Assembly (NCBI RefSeq): GCF_000485595.1 | Contig: NW_014577289.1 | Coordinates: 9,412 to 61,632, forward strand | Length of the DNA: 52,221 nt | Reading direction: 5' to 3' | Source: Priapulus caudatus | Taxonomy: Eukaryota > Priapulida > Priapulimorpha > Priapulimorphida > Priapulidae | Shown here: positions 33,501 through 42,800 of the stretch, piece by piece | Position numbering within the stretch: position 1 is the first letter of the stretch | Layout of the letters: each line of letters starts with the position of its first letter | The notes under the pieces: generated by a model | What the model was told of the DNA's origin: nothing | Databases searched by the model: none | The model's input: the letters and a program-made list of their open reading frames with translations, nothing else | Made by a program: the position numbers and the translations under genes

Positions 33501-36500
33501 AGTGAAAACAGGTTGTGCTCATTATGCTTATCAGGTTGCTATGTTAGGTTATTAGGTTATGCTTATGGTTATTAGGTTATGGTTAAATGGTTATTAGGTT
33601 GCTATGTTAGGTTATAATGTTATGCTTAAATGGTTATTAAGTTGTGCTTACTAGATTTCGGTACCATGCTAATTGTATGTTTAGGAAGGTAATTTGCCAT
33701 CTCTCACTTGTCATAGCCACAATATGATCGGAAACTGTGCTTGTTTTAATGGTTGGTGTAATTATATAAAAGATTACTCAATTTAAAATGATACGAGTCC
33801 ATCAAGCCTTTTATGTATTTTAGTCGCTTCTGGTGGCTGCTAGAAAAAAAAAGAAGAAGATTATAATTAACGACGCTGTCTGTCGCACATTACAGACCCG
33901 ACGGTAAAAAATACGAGAAGGCACGCCTGTGGCGCCTCCCAGTGGTCAACGTACAGTGGCTGCATGACCTCTTGGCGGGACTGACAGAGCCGCTGCGAGC
34001 GCCGGACCTGCCCAAGTACACCCAGATGCATGCTAGTGACCCCTTCAAGCTGGACGTTACCGCTCTGCCAACCCTCATGAGTAAGTAAAGATGAAGAAAT
34101 GCTGGTTCTTGAATTTCATCATCATGTCATTTTACAGACATTGTAGCCATAATTGTACACAAGATGTGCAAATAGCAATGGCACATCTATATATTTGTTG
34201 CATGCAGATGGGTGGAAGTTACCAGTACCGATTGCACCAGAGCAGTGGAAGACCATGGCTGCAAACTGCCAGTTGCGCATGTTAAGACAAGAGGAGCACG
34301 CCAGCACAAAGAGGAAGGCATCACTGCCTAACCCTCCCATAAACAAGAAAGCTAGGTATCCATGGCTTCTTTCTATCCATTAATTGTAATCCTAGTAATG
34401 ATAGTAATAATGTTGTGAATGTAATCATGAACGAGTGTACTATCTAGTATAGCTGTCTGGATGGCATAATGAATATTAGAATTATGTGAGCTTTACTACT
34501 AGTTGAATTTTATATAAAATTAAGAAATTTAATTTTGAAATATTAGCCAAAGTAGTCATCTCTGTGTAAAACTATTAAGCTTATTCTACATGCACCATCT
34601 ATCACTAAAACCAACTTCAAGTTATGAATGACTTTGTATGTGGTATAGTTTTAAAAAACAATTACTTGTTATTTAAAACTGTTGTGAACAATTGGTGTAT
34701 AGGCATTCATACTCTTATTTGCAATGCTGCAAGTGTTATTAAATGTGCAATTTACAGGTATTTTCCGGAGATCACTGAAGCAGAAAAGCAGAGTTCACTC
34801 TACAAGAAGATCGTTCTTTTTACCAGCTTCCCAAAAGACATTGTGGCTGATTACAGCAAAGTGAGATATTATCCTCTATTGTCATTAATCAGAAAACAGC
34901 CTTAGCACCTTCCAGCCAAGGGTTGAGTAAATACAGATTATTGTACTTATAGCTTGCTATGCTACTATTACAGACTGTTACAGTACTATATTATTGCAGT
35001 GATAGTGCTACAGTCTGCGAAATTAACCACTAGCCCGGTATCCGAGGCCAGTAAATTTTCCGTGGGGCCAATGAAACTGGTAAATGAACAAGCCCGATGG
35101 GCCAGTAGAAAAAAATGGAGTAAATGGTATATTAATGATATTTCAGCTTCTTTATGTGATGATCAGTCTGAGAATTTACCGAAATTCCTGATATTTTGTA
35201 TGCAAATTTACCGATATTTACCGATAGGGCATCATATTCCCGATCTTAAGTAGAGGAAGTAACTAGTCAACACCATGCGTGTTTGTCGCCGCTAGAAGTC
35301 GCAACAACTTCCGGTCTCCGGTCCGGTTCAGTTTCTCTTTTCATGATATGATGATCATTGATTCGGGCCTGTAAAACCTAGTGTGGGCCAGTGAATTATA
35401 CATTTCTACAGGCCCGCTGGGCCAATAAGGGTGGAAGTTTTTCGTGCAGACTGCTGCTAGTAAAATATCTAAGGTTCATCCAAAGGGAGATTGTTCTGTC
35501 TATCCTGTTTGTGTGATTCTATCATGTAGCTTGTTAAAACTACAAGTAAAATATCACCATGTTGTGTACGCATATAATTGTGAATATCGGCATTTAAAAA
35601 CTGAGGCATTGCAACCATATTTGGCTACTTGACTGTAAAAATTATCATATGGCTGTTTTCTGTGTTGTAGAAGCTCATCCAGTTGGGCGGGGAGGTGGCC
35701 GTGTCACCACAGAATTGTACCCACATGGTCTGTCCTGCAGTGCAGCGTACTGTCAAATTCCTGTGTGGGATCAGCAAGTGCAAGCATATTGTCACACCTA
35801 TGTGGATCGAACAAAGCTTCAGGGTTGGCATGTTTGTAGGTGAGTAGAGTAATGCTTTTGCAGAAATGTGATATTTTTTATATTCCCATTAGTTCTTGTG
35901 CTACGGGTTCATTTTCTGCGATTTCCAGATGAATCAAAATTCGTCCTGGAGGACATAGATGCAGAAAGAGACTTTGACTTCAATCTCAGGGAGTCCATGA
36001 TAAGGGCACAAACGAAACCAGTGTTTCAGGTATAGTAACAAGTGCATAAAATTAATAAAATGTACAAATATTAAGGTAATGTAAGGGAATCCTTGTGTGG
36101 TTTTGACATCGCTTTTCTCCGTGATTTTTTTTACTCAATCGCGGTAACTGAAGATATATTCAGAATCACCACGTCTTGCAGGTGGTACTGGCTGAAACAA
36201 AAATTTTAAAAAGTTAAAAAGTTAAAAATAAAAAATTAATTCTATTCCTCAATAAAGGGCGATGCGTACAGCTAAACATCTCAGATTGAGAGCGTTACAC
36301 AACTAACGCATAACTCTCCAGTGGTCCAGTTAGATTAGCCATCGATCTCCTAAACCGGGGATTCTGGGTTCGAGTCCCACCTGGTGGAATATTTTCTTTC
36401 TTTACTTTTTGACTGTTTCCTATGTACTTGTGCCACTTTTAACTAACCGTTAATTTCAAAATTTAAAAGTTTAGTAAAAATCCAGAATAAGCTATGGTAG

Positions 36501-38318
36501 ATGATAATAATCCATACATCGCTCATCTGCCGCCTACTGTGGTGACTCTGGTGTGATCACTTCAGTCGTGCATAGCTCCACGTTTGTTAGGCCCCAATGT
36601 GTTCACATATGCGCTTAAACAGTGCGCGTTTACATTGTGTTACTATACATGCATGTATACATAGACAGATAGATCGTTTTTGTCTCAATATTGTTTATTG
36701 TTTGTTTCTCTGTTACGAATCTATCCTTAGCATCAAGTAAATAAATTTGAATTTGCTCTAAAAGTTGCTTCTACGCGTTTTTCCCCGAGCAACGCTGGGT
36801 ACCCAGCTAGTGTTGTATGATATTGTCAGTTTTGTCTTGTGGAAGTAACACTGTGTCCAAGCCAGAAACAATTATGGTTGAATGTTTTGCTGTGGTTCTA
36901 TTTGTCCTGACTTAATGAGGAACAACACCTAGGGACAGTGATTTTCCGAGATCGCGGAAAACGGACGGAAAATATGGAAACAGCCATTGGAAACGGAAAA
37001 GATGTTTTCAAATGGAAAAATGCGGAAAACGTAATTTGAACATATTACATGGAAATTTCAATAAAATCATTAAAAAACGTCGACAATAGCATTGGTTGTG
37101 ATATGGTTTACATTCAGACAAGTTTCAGAGCAAACTGACTTACAATTACGTCTTTTGGTAGCCCTGTGTTTCGGTGCCAACCCAACTGTCAGTCAGTGAC
37201 CAAATACCTTTTTTTCATGCAAATATATGTAAACGGAATTTTGCATTTTTGGTGTGTACAATCTCTATGGGAAAACGGAATTTCCATTTTTTCTTTACTT
37301 TGAAACGGAATTCATGATTTCCCCAAACGGAAAAGGCAATTTTTTGAAACGGAAAATCACTGTCCCTAAACACTTAACGAGACACCAACTTCGTAGACAT
37401 GTGCAGGAAATTGTAGTGTATCACTTTGAGACGAAGGCTGTGCACAACCCTCATTTAATTTGCCAGAGTTTCTGCTGTGAACAATATTATGTCTGTTAGT
37501 ATAATAACAATTTCCAGTTGATTGTGTGTTTTGTCTGCGTGCTTTGATGCTAAATGTAAAGTGGTCTTTTTGTGCAGGGTTTAACATTCTATGCAACGCC
37601 TAGTGTGCATCCCCCACCCACTGTGTTGAAGGAGATCATAGAGTGCGCTGGTGGCAGTATTGTCGTGAAACGACCATCGTGTAAAAAAATCAAGGAGTTG
37701 AATCAGGTATGAATAGAAAGTGTGATGTGTATAATGTTGAAATACTTGAACATTTGGAAATGTAAATTTCTGTCTATTCTTTTACTGATTTTCCTGTTAT
37801 CTTGAATGACATCGGTTTTTCTCGTTTTGTGTTTTTAGAATGGATCAACATTCATAGTGGTGTCGTGCGACAAAGATGCCTTCCTTTGCAGAGACCTGAT
37901 GAATTCAAAAATACGTAAGTAAAAAATGAAAAGTGAGTCAGCCGTTAACTGGTAGTTGTTAATATGAAGGATTACACAAGTCAACTTGCAGGTTAATTAT
38001 GGTGCAAATACACAGAACAATCCTATGCTTAGCCAACAGTAACATTGGCATGTTCTCTACAAGTTAATTACCAAGTCATGTATATTAGTTAGCGATAGTT
38101 TAAATAAAATGTTTAGTGATTTTAAAAGCTTTCACCGGGACTTAAACTTCAACAGTGCTGGTGCGGGGACTATGAGAACTAGGACGATGAGCCTTGTAAA
38201 ATGCTGTTTGTTTGTGTTTGCAGGGATATACAATGCTGAATTTATAATGATGGGAGCACTGAGACAAGAGGTGGATTTCGTCGCATTCATGATGGAGAGC
38301 AGTGCAGCAGAATACTGA
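24405..38318 (+). CDS. PAXIP1: PAXIP1 (PTIP), six-BRCT scaffold, complete, 16 coding exons
   Basis: Sixteen exons (24405-24500, 27434-27571, 27857-27900, 28569-28632, 28943-29056, 29352-31808, 32912-33046, 33361-33482, 33896-34080, 34208-34355, 34758-34860, 35671-35839, 35929-36029, 37578-37706, 37839-37914, 38224-38318) splice in frame to about 1391 codons, versus 1069 in human. BRCT1 is about residues 12-110 (WVILSVKCG), BRCT2 about 112-195 (MPDWVTDS), BRCT3 about 900-1005 (FGHDP start, TAYWLND), BRCT4 about 1015-1110 (VQWLHDLL), BRCT5 about 1185-1258 (TPMWIEQSF) and BRCT6 about 1290-1391 (YNAEFIMMG). Between BRCT2 and BRCT3 lies a roughly 700-residue Pro/Gln/Met/Gly-rich region, where vertebrates have poly-Gln. 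The family is nuclear, a subunit of KMT2C/D H3K4 methyltransferase complexes and a binder of phosphorylated damage proteins. Domain order and length make the call secure. Confidence 0.95.
24553..24620 (+). repeat. CTA/TAG microsatellite near PAXIP1 exon 1
   Basis: A tract of tagtagtagtactactactagtactagtag forms a self-complementary triplet repeat just inside intron 1. A second (ctagta)n tract lies upstream at 23750-23775. Confidence 0.7.
24953..24990 (-). repeat. Telomere-like CCCTAA tract
   Basis: About six ccctaa-type hexamers, including one ccttaa variant, in PAXIP1 intron 1. Opposite in strand to the tracts at 23600 and 25440. Confidence 0.8.
25079..25603. mobile_element. Inverted-repeat element with 78-bp arms
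   Basis: 25079-25156 and 25526-25603 are inverted copies of 78 bp; I see one mismatch. The interior holds a G/C-homopolymer patch and, at 25436-25480, a ttaggg-type tract. It is non-coding and lies in PAXIP1 intron 1. Confidence 0.8.
25436..25480 (+). repeat. Telomere-like TTAGGG tract, degenerate
   Basis: Hexamers ttagtg, ttaggg, ttgggg and ttagga, about seven units, inside the inverted-repeat element. Confidence 0.75.
25850..26680. mobile_element. Element with inverted flanks and three 213-bp tandem repeats
   Basis: Three tandem units of about 213 bp (near 25931, 26143 and 26357, each starting acgc.cggctatggg) are framed by an inverted pair: gcatgatgggatggaaaagg at 25884 and its diverged complement at 26610-26635. 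Similarity extends outward at both sides. No coding frame. PAXIP1 intron 1. Confidence 0.75.
27434..27571 (+). CDS. PAXIP1: PAXIP1 exon 2
   Basis: Codons 33-78 (VKKMLNDGGAKK, VTHVIAENGDSTEVSEAK, LPVVL). Middle of BRCT1. The acceptor is ACTTAG and the donor GTAAGT. Confidence 0.95.
27633..27709. repeat. Perfect 36-bp inverted repeat with 5-nt loop
   Basis: 27633-27668 and 27674-27709 are exact reverse complements separated by attac. It lies 62 nt into PAXIP1 intron 2. Confidence 0.95.
27857..27900 (+). CDS. PAXIP1: PAXIP1 exon 3
   Basis: Codons 79-92 plus two bases (ERWVILSVKCGCQL), holding the BRCT1 signature Trp. The acceptor is TTTCAG and the donor GTATCC, a weak site. Phase 2. Confidence 0.9.
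28169..28496. mobile_element. hAT-like MITE in PAXIP1 intron 3
   Basis: The ends cagggtgcgaaattaacg and, inverted, caggggtagaaattaact, plus repeats of ggactccct near both ends, define a 328-bp element without coding capacity. No clear target duplication. Confidence 0.7.
28569..28632 (+). CDS. PAXIP1: PAXIP1 exon 4
   Basis: Completes Pro 93, then LNAFNPESNQLFSGVVACTSQ. The acceptor is GCTCAG and the donor GTAAGA. Phase 0 exit. It links BRCT1 and BRCT2. Confidence 0.9.
28640..28930 (+). repeat. Intronic partial tandem duplication
   Basis: A unit reading agttgaaaacgt.tttgta.tgtgtgatc, then ttgagttattgc.gatg.ctctgca, occurs twice about 80-90 nt apart. A run of taacgttgtttataa repeats sits between 28690 and 28795. 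It lies immediately before exon 5. Confidence 0.65.
28943..29056 (+). CDS. PAXIP1: PAXIP1 exon 5
   Basis: Codons 115-152 (LPANDSKLIWVMVTYNGG, LNKNVTHLITGSPFG). First half of BRCT2. The acceptor is GTGCAG and the donor GTAAGT. Confidence 0.95.
29352..31808 (+). CDS. PAXIP1: PAXIP1 exon 6, giant low-complexity exon
   Basis: 819 codons (153-971) in one exon. It completes BRCT2 (KKYDLAMRHSDRV, MPDWVTDS, YHPRL), then a Pro-rich stretch (PPTPPKPPTPPPP), Gln/Ala/Met-rich sequence, roughly twenty GPGQGM-type heptads at residues 430-585, MGMS-type Met/Ser repeats, poly-Gln runs, and the start of BRCT3 (FGHDPQIRVPAELCLLG). It ends VYQQ at GTGAGC. Long antisense frames (up to 459 codons) are shadows of this GC-rich repeat. 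Confidence 0.95.
31905..32090 (+). repeat. 21-bp minisatellite after PAXIP1 exon 6
   Basis: Units of tgcgatgattgcatgtgtaag repeat about eight times within a longer GT-rich stretch (31809-32260) that begins right at the exon 6 donor. The long minus-strand frame crossing it is an artefact. Confidence 0.9.
32283..32449 (+). repeat. ~104-bp tandem duplication in intron 6
   Basis: aaattggtggggaattattat at 32285 recurs as aattggtgtggaattattat about 104 nt later, with matching downstream text to gtaaaggacaa. The second unit is broken by the element at 32450-32872 and appears to resume before exon 7 (ggtgttcacaagtatc). Confidence 0.75.
32450..32872. mobile_element. MITE with TTGTGACCCGCTCCAGCA ends beside exon 7
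   Basis: ttgtgacccgctccagca is perfectly inverted at the two ends of a 423-bp, non-coding, AT-rich segment. The right end lies 39 nt before the PAXIP1 exon 7 acceptor. Confidence 0.8.
32912..33046 (+). CDS. PAXIP1: PAXIP1 exon 7
   Basis: Codons 972-1016 (AVREGKRCVTAYWLND, KKMAPPWRALHLP). C-terminal half of BRCT3. The acceptor is TTTTAG and the donor GTGAGT. A transposon ends 39 nt upstream of this exon. Confidence 0.95.
33233..33262 (+). repeat. (GAT)n microsatellite
   Basis: About nine gat triplets in PAXIP1 intron 7. Confidence 0.85.
33361..33482 (+). CDS. PAXIP1: PAXIP1 exon 8
   Basis: Codons 1017-1056 plus two bases (IICVSNFEGEERVMIKAM, GAKYTGFMTRHNTVLIS). First half of BRCT4. The acceptor is TTGCAG and the donor GTAACC. 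Confidence 0.95.
33896..34080 (+). CDS. PAXIP1: PAXIP1 exon 9
   Basis: Finishes Arg 1057, then PDGKKYEKARLWRLPVV, VQWLHDLLAG and LPKYTQM, to codon 1118. Rest of BRCT4. The acceptor is TTACAG and the donor GTAAGT. Phase 1 exit. Confidence 0.95.
34208..34355 (+). CDS. PAXIP1: PAXIP1 exon 10, linker
   Basis: Codons 1119-1167 plus two bases (GWKLPVPIAPEQW, TKRKASLP, INKKA). A basic linker before BRCT5, plausible nuclear-localisation context. The acceptor is ATGCAG and the donor GTATCC. Confidence 0.85.
34758..34860 (+). CDS. PAXIP1: PAXIP1 exon 11
   Basis: Codons 1168-1202 (YFPEITEAEKQ, KKIVLFTSFPKD). Start of BRCT5. The Gly that follows Thr in the human phosphate pocket (FTGF) is Ser here (FTSF). 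The acceptor is TTACAG and the donor GTGAGA. Confidence 0.9.
35011..35453. mobile_element. hAT-like non-autonomous element, PAXIP1 intron 11
   Basis: The ends cagtctgc are inverted, followed inward at both sides by gcccg and gggcc.gt motifs on opposite strands. A 5-bp tgcta occurs next to each end, offset by one base on the right, and may be the target duplication. No coding frame. Confidence 0.65.
35671..35839 (+). CDS. PAXIP1: PAXIP1 exon 12
   Basis: Codons 1203-1258 plus one base (KLIQLGGEVA, NCTHMVCPAVQRTVKFL, HIVTPMWIEQSFRVG). Core of BRCT5 with the conserved TVKFL Lys. The acceptor is TTGTAG and the donor GTGAGT. Confidence 0.95.
35929..36029 (+). CDS. PAXIP1: PAXIP1 exon 13
   Basis: Completes Asp 1259, then ESKFVLEDIDAERDFDFNL, to codon 1292. 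Acidic linker between BRCT5 and BRCT6. The acceptor is TTCCAG and the donor GTATAG. Confidence 0.9.
36315..36388 (+). other. tRNA-Arg(CCT)-like sequence, decayed; SINE head
   Basis: 74 nt fold roughly as a tRNA: acceptor arms tctccag/ctggtgg, anticodon loop ctcctaa with CCT at 49-51 of the 36301-36360 line, and a near-perfect B box (gggttcgagtccca). Mismatches in the acceptor, D, anticodon and T stems make it non-functional as a tRNA. Downstream, a tail ending gcaacgctgggtacccagctagt at about 36813 looks like a LINE-type 3' end, so 36309-36813 is probably a SINE. Confidence 0.6.
36930..37368. mobile_element. Element with TAGGGACAGTGATTTTCCG ends
   Basis: tagggacagtgattttccg at the left is exactly inverted at the right, with many ggaaaa-type motifs inside. 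It is 439 bp, non-coding, in PAXIP1 intron 13. A shorter relative without clear ends lies at 11705-11775. Confidence 0.8.
37578..37706 (+). CDS. PAXIP1: PAXIP1 exon 14
   Basis: Codons 1293-1335 (GLTFYATPSVHPPPTVLKE, ECAGGSIVVKRPS). First half of BRCT6. The acceptor is GTGCAG and the donor GTATGA. Confidence 0.95.
37839..37914 (+). CDS. PAXIP1: PAXIP1 exon 15
   Basis: Codons 1336-1360 plus one base (NGSTFIVVSCDKDAFLCRD). The acceptor is TTTTAG and the donor GTAAGT. Confidence 0.9.
38224..38318 (+). CDS. PAXIP1: PAXIP1 exon 16, stop codon
   Basis: Completes Arg 1361, then IYNAEFIMMGALRQEVDF to SSAAEY and TGA at 38316-38318. YNAEF matches the last helix of BRCT6. The acceptor is TTGCAG. Confidence 0.95.
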
Positions 38319-38501
38319 TGAGACACCTGCGCTACAACATAGGACCTCCAACTGGTCTTTGTGCTAAAATAATGTGTATTCTCGTGCCTTCTATTCTGCA
38401 TTTTCTCTTCTGAGTGTTGGATCGAGTAATTTAGAGTGAAAAATTATATATTTATATAAAATTAATTGGTATGTAAGTGTTTCCAAATTAGACAAAGATG
38501 A

Positions 38502-38507
38502 ATTAAA
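38502..38507 (+). terminator. Candidate PAXIP1 poly(A) signal (ATTAAA)
   Basis: The common AATAAA variant lies 184 nt past the PAXIP1 stop. Weak evidence, chosen only because no AATAAA is visible nearby. Confidence 0.3.
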
Positions 38508-39566
38508 TAGCAGTTTGGCTTGATGTGCACGAAAGAGACGTTAGTGTGCAAGTTGATCCATCAATAAGAACCATGTGCAGAGAAAACACGCAGCATTCCA
38601 AATTCATGTTTATATTCTATAATCTTTTGTTAGGATCGCACAATGCACTTCTTCACAGGGCACCGTTACTATAACTGCTGTCGGAACTATGAACTGTTGG
38701 CTCTGTTTGTATTATATGTAAAAGGAAGGCTGTGCCATGTTCATGTATTGTACCTGACTGAAGGTCATTTACCACCGTTAAGCTGAGTATATAGAGCATG
38801 TAGTTGCTATTTTTTACCCACTACTGAAGTGTAAGCAACTGTCTAACCTTTTAATGTGTGCGTGTGTACAACTGCTATATACTTGTATGCAAGTATATAG
38901 TTTTCCCAAGCTAGTCTAGACGTTTTGAGTCTTTAGTAGTTTACGTAGTGCATTTTGCTAGTTGTGTGTAGAATTAGTGTGTCACTGTCGTCGTCAATGT
39001 ACACTCTTAAACATGCATCTTGATCTGTCAGAGGTCAAAAGAATACTATGGTAACTACGTATATGAAAAATATGGAGGTATTGTTCCTCTAGATTAGCAT
39101 AAGCCAAATTACTGTGCAATTAATATTTGTGTTTCACAAAATTACCTTAGTTAATCATTTTATAATGTCAAGGTCGAAACACTAATCTAAATTAGGATCG
39201 TGGTATGTATTGGAATTCTTTGGTGTAGTTTGTGAGAGGGTGCATGTAGCATCTACATAATTCCTCCCTCACAATAGGAAAATATATGCCTGACATCTAC
39301 CTATCCTCTAGGAACTTTTGTATTTTGTTACTATATTATTATCTTCTTTTACGTATCTTTTACTATTGCACAGCTGCTCTTAGTACGAGTATAAGCATAA
39401 AATTGCATTGCAAACTAAATATATGACATTTTTATTCATAATAGCCAAAATGTGACGTTTTATAATGTGGTAATTAACAAGTAAACATGACAAAACAGAA
39501 CCAAAACTAACCATGCAGTCAACACATCCATCCGAAGTATAACTTGACTTGAATCAACGTCGTGGT

Positions 39567-39572
39567 TTTATT
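39567..39572 (-). terminator. TEX14-like poly(A) signal (AATAAA)
   Basis: AATAAA on the minus strand (gaataaaacc) lies 58 nt past the stop codon at 39630, a typical spacing for a short 3' UTR. Confidence 0.6.
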
Positions 39573-39629
39573 CTGGTGACGTCACAGCAGTCGCTACGAC
39601 CTAAGGAGCGTCACCCTGCTAGGAGCCCT

Positions 39630-39818
39630 CTAGCTGGCGCCACTGTTGATCACGACACACTGCTCGAAGGAGCCGGGAGCATTGACGGTGTGTGCAAGCA
39701 CAGTCTTGCTTTCTCCCGTCTTCAGGTTCTTCATTGTGTGTGTCACATGCTGTTTGTCATCGTCGCCAGATGCCTCGATGCGCACAGTGTACTCGTTGCC
39801 TCTCTCTATCTCAAACAC
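39630..39818 (-). CDS. TEX14: TEX14-like exon U, stop codon
   Basis: 62 codons and stop (VFEIERGNEYTVRIEASGD, VTHTMKNLKTGESKTV, VNAPGSFEQCVV). The acceptor is CTGCAG and an AATAAA lies 58 nt past the stop. The beta-rich look suggests a small folded C-terminal module. Confidence 0.8.
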   Translation of the reverse strand: MFEIERGNEYTVRIEASGDDDKQHVTHTMKNLKTGESKTVLAHTVNAPGSFEQCVVINSGAS

Positions 39819-42800
39819 CTGCAGCGTACAGGTAAAGCTGTGATATCAGCATGTTTCCCTCTCTCACATGTCTATAATGACAGCAACATGTCAAACAGCA
39901 TGATTTCATGTGCTTCTGGTAATCGTGTAATATAATTCCGTCTTTGTCAACATTATTTGATGGCATTTGTTTCACAAATATTCATTTTGATGGCTGGATG
40001 TTTAGTTTACAGTTGAATTGGTCTCGCACCTTATTAGCGGTTGTTTCCATTCGTTCTTCGTCTGCTTTCTCCAAGCAGCTGCCGGCGTTGATGATATCTT
40101 CCACTGTGAACAATACAACTCAACTAAAACCGCAAACAATGCCAACAGGACCCAAGCCTGAACAAATATATATGCATATATATATACAGCTAACTCTCAA
40201 AATTCTAAACCCCCCTCAAAACCGAATTTTAAACCAGACGATTGTTTAAGTCCCAACACCATCTGGGACATGTAAGATGCTCCAGCTATAAACCGAATTT
40301 CACACACAAAAAACTAAATGGATGACTTCCGAGTGCTGTCGGTATTGGGAGAGTTGACTGTAGTAACAAATATGACATGTGGTGTGACTCACAGTCATTT
40401 TCGTCCATGTCATTTTCGTCCATGTCATCGTATGCTGGAGGTTGCTCCATGCTAAGATCCAAGGTTTTTTCACCGTACTCGTCGTCCAGGTAAATGTCAT
40501 GTGTTGGCAAGTTTCGTGGTGATATCTGAAAGTAACATGGTAAATAGCTCTGGAACTGATAGCATAGAGAAGGCCTAGTTCTGCACACATGCTCATATGC
40601 ATGGTGCTTATGCTTAGTGTGGCTTTACAATAATCGAGTACGTGTATATGCCGATAAGCATACTTTTGCCTTTTAATTTACATAGCAATGACTGTATACG
40701 CCTCTACATTTCTTCTACGTACGTTCTAATAGTTTTCTAGACTCGTCACGATATGTCACCAAGTGTATACGTAACTAAACACTGCACAGTAGCAAGTATA
40801 TAAAAGCAAGAGCAGTGCACACCAGATTATTGAGGTCAGCATCAATCCCATTCTGCTGCTGGAACTCCGGGTAACCATCTGGACACGTAGGCCGTATCCT
40901 TGCTTCTGCACCGCTCATCCCATTCGACATGATTTCATCACCATAGTCCTCTCTTTCCACGGAAGCGGGAAAGCCCTCAGTGTTCACAGAGGAATCCGCG
41001 CTGGTGGGGAGGTTGTCTGAGTGCTCTCTCTCCATGACATACTCGGAGAAGGTCACCTCCAGCTGTTTACCACGGCTGCTGTCAGAACTCGACGCTGTAG
41101 AGGGGGGAGGGATTGGGGGAGAAATCAGAGAAGTTAGGTGATAAGGTGTAGAATCAGAATCATAGAATCAGATATCTTTAATTTTAGCACAAGTGGACCT
41201 TGCTTAAGATTATTTATTTAAAATAAATTGTAGATGTATTATATTAGATACAATATTTTGTTATTGCAGCAAAAAGCTTTTATAACATCGGCAATATATC
41301 ATAGGGGGGAACACTTTCAATGAATCTACATTGTAAAGCTTACACTGCACTACTGCCTATAAGAGATGTCTGCACTGGATGTGTGAGCTTTAAATGTGCC
41401 AGGTACTATACAAATGAGACTCATGAAAGACATCTACTATCTGAAGATAAATGTAATGCGTGATCTCGGACTCACTTGGCTGGCTGCCGTTGGTCCTCTC
41501 ACCGACTGGCTTGAGCTTCAGGTTGCTGAAGCTGTCTCTGATTTCAGCAGTGACCTGGTCACGCATCGCCTTTGCGTAGTCTAGAAATGACTGTGGATCC
41601 TCGGCTGCATGATGACACCGATGTGAATACACTGATAAAGCACTGAAAAACGATTGCTTGCCTCGACTAAACACAGGGAGTGCTGTGCTTATTATCTTTT
41701 AATATTATCAGGAGTGAATAATAATAGATCTATTATTATTCACTCCTGATATTATCTATCTATATATATATATATTATATGCTATTTATCAAACCACACA
41801 TTTGCATCATTAGGTGCAGCCCGGTATATGCAAATATCGTGCAGTTATATTACTGGCAACAAACAAAGGAAATACTTTAGCAGTGTATGCTTCACCTGAC
41901 TCTGAACTAGGCTTGGCATTGTCAGTGCCACTGGATGACGTGTCGCTGGGTTGCTGCTGTATTGCAGGAGATCCCTGATGAGCTTCCACACTGACAGCTG
42001 CAATGAGTGTGCACATCTTCTTATCATCTTACATCCCTAGTTACGAGTTAATAATTTAATTACCTCAAAAAACCCTCACGTACTCAATAATTTCCATGGA
42101 AGAAATGACCCAGTAGAGAATTTCACACGCACTTTCATACTCATAGATATGTGGGGAATTGAAACTGTGTGGCCATCCTTTCACACATACCTAGTTATGT
42201 AAAGTGTAAGCACTGTTTGAACATCCTTTTCCATGAAAAGATGACCCAGTAGAGATTTTCGCATCCACTTTCATACACTCATACTTTCATACACTCGTAT
42301 TTTTCATACACTCATACTTTCGTACACTCATACTTTCATACACTCATTCTTTTCATACACACTCTTTCATACACTCACACTTTCATACACTCATACTTTT
42401 CATACGCTCATACTTTCATACACTCATACTTTCATACACTCATATACTTTCATACACTCATATTTTCATACACTCATCGATATGTGGGGCATTGAAACTG
42501 TGTGACGACCCTTTCACACGTCCCTAGTTATGTAAAGTATAAGCACTGTTTGGACATTCTTATGCACTTCCCTATGTCGGAAAATTAGCACTGTGTGAAC
42601 ATTCTTTAATTACCATCTTCACAGACTGCACGTTGAGCCTACTACAAAAAACCACACACGGTGCGAGCTCGAGTAAACAAGTCTTATTTGGTTGCCACTG
42701 GTCCTACCATGCACGTATTATTTTAGGCAATAATTCGACCGTAGCCATAGATTCATGGTTCTTTCCAATTTCCCTGTTGGCTCTGATGATGGTGGTATGC

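Larger units (their letters stand above)
38319..39629. other. Convergent 3' UTR / intergenic space PAXIP1-TEX14
   Basis: This AT-rich stretch has no coding signal on either strand. It should contain the PAXIP1 3' UTR from the left and the TEX14-like 3' UTR from the right. I found no canonical AATAAA on the plus strand; the nearest variant is ATTAAA at 38502. Confidence 0.6.

Noticed and set aside
36315-36388. Functional tRNA-Arg(CCT) gene
   Set aside because: Mismatches in acceptor, D, anticodon and T stems; kept only as a SINE head or pseudogene.
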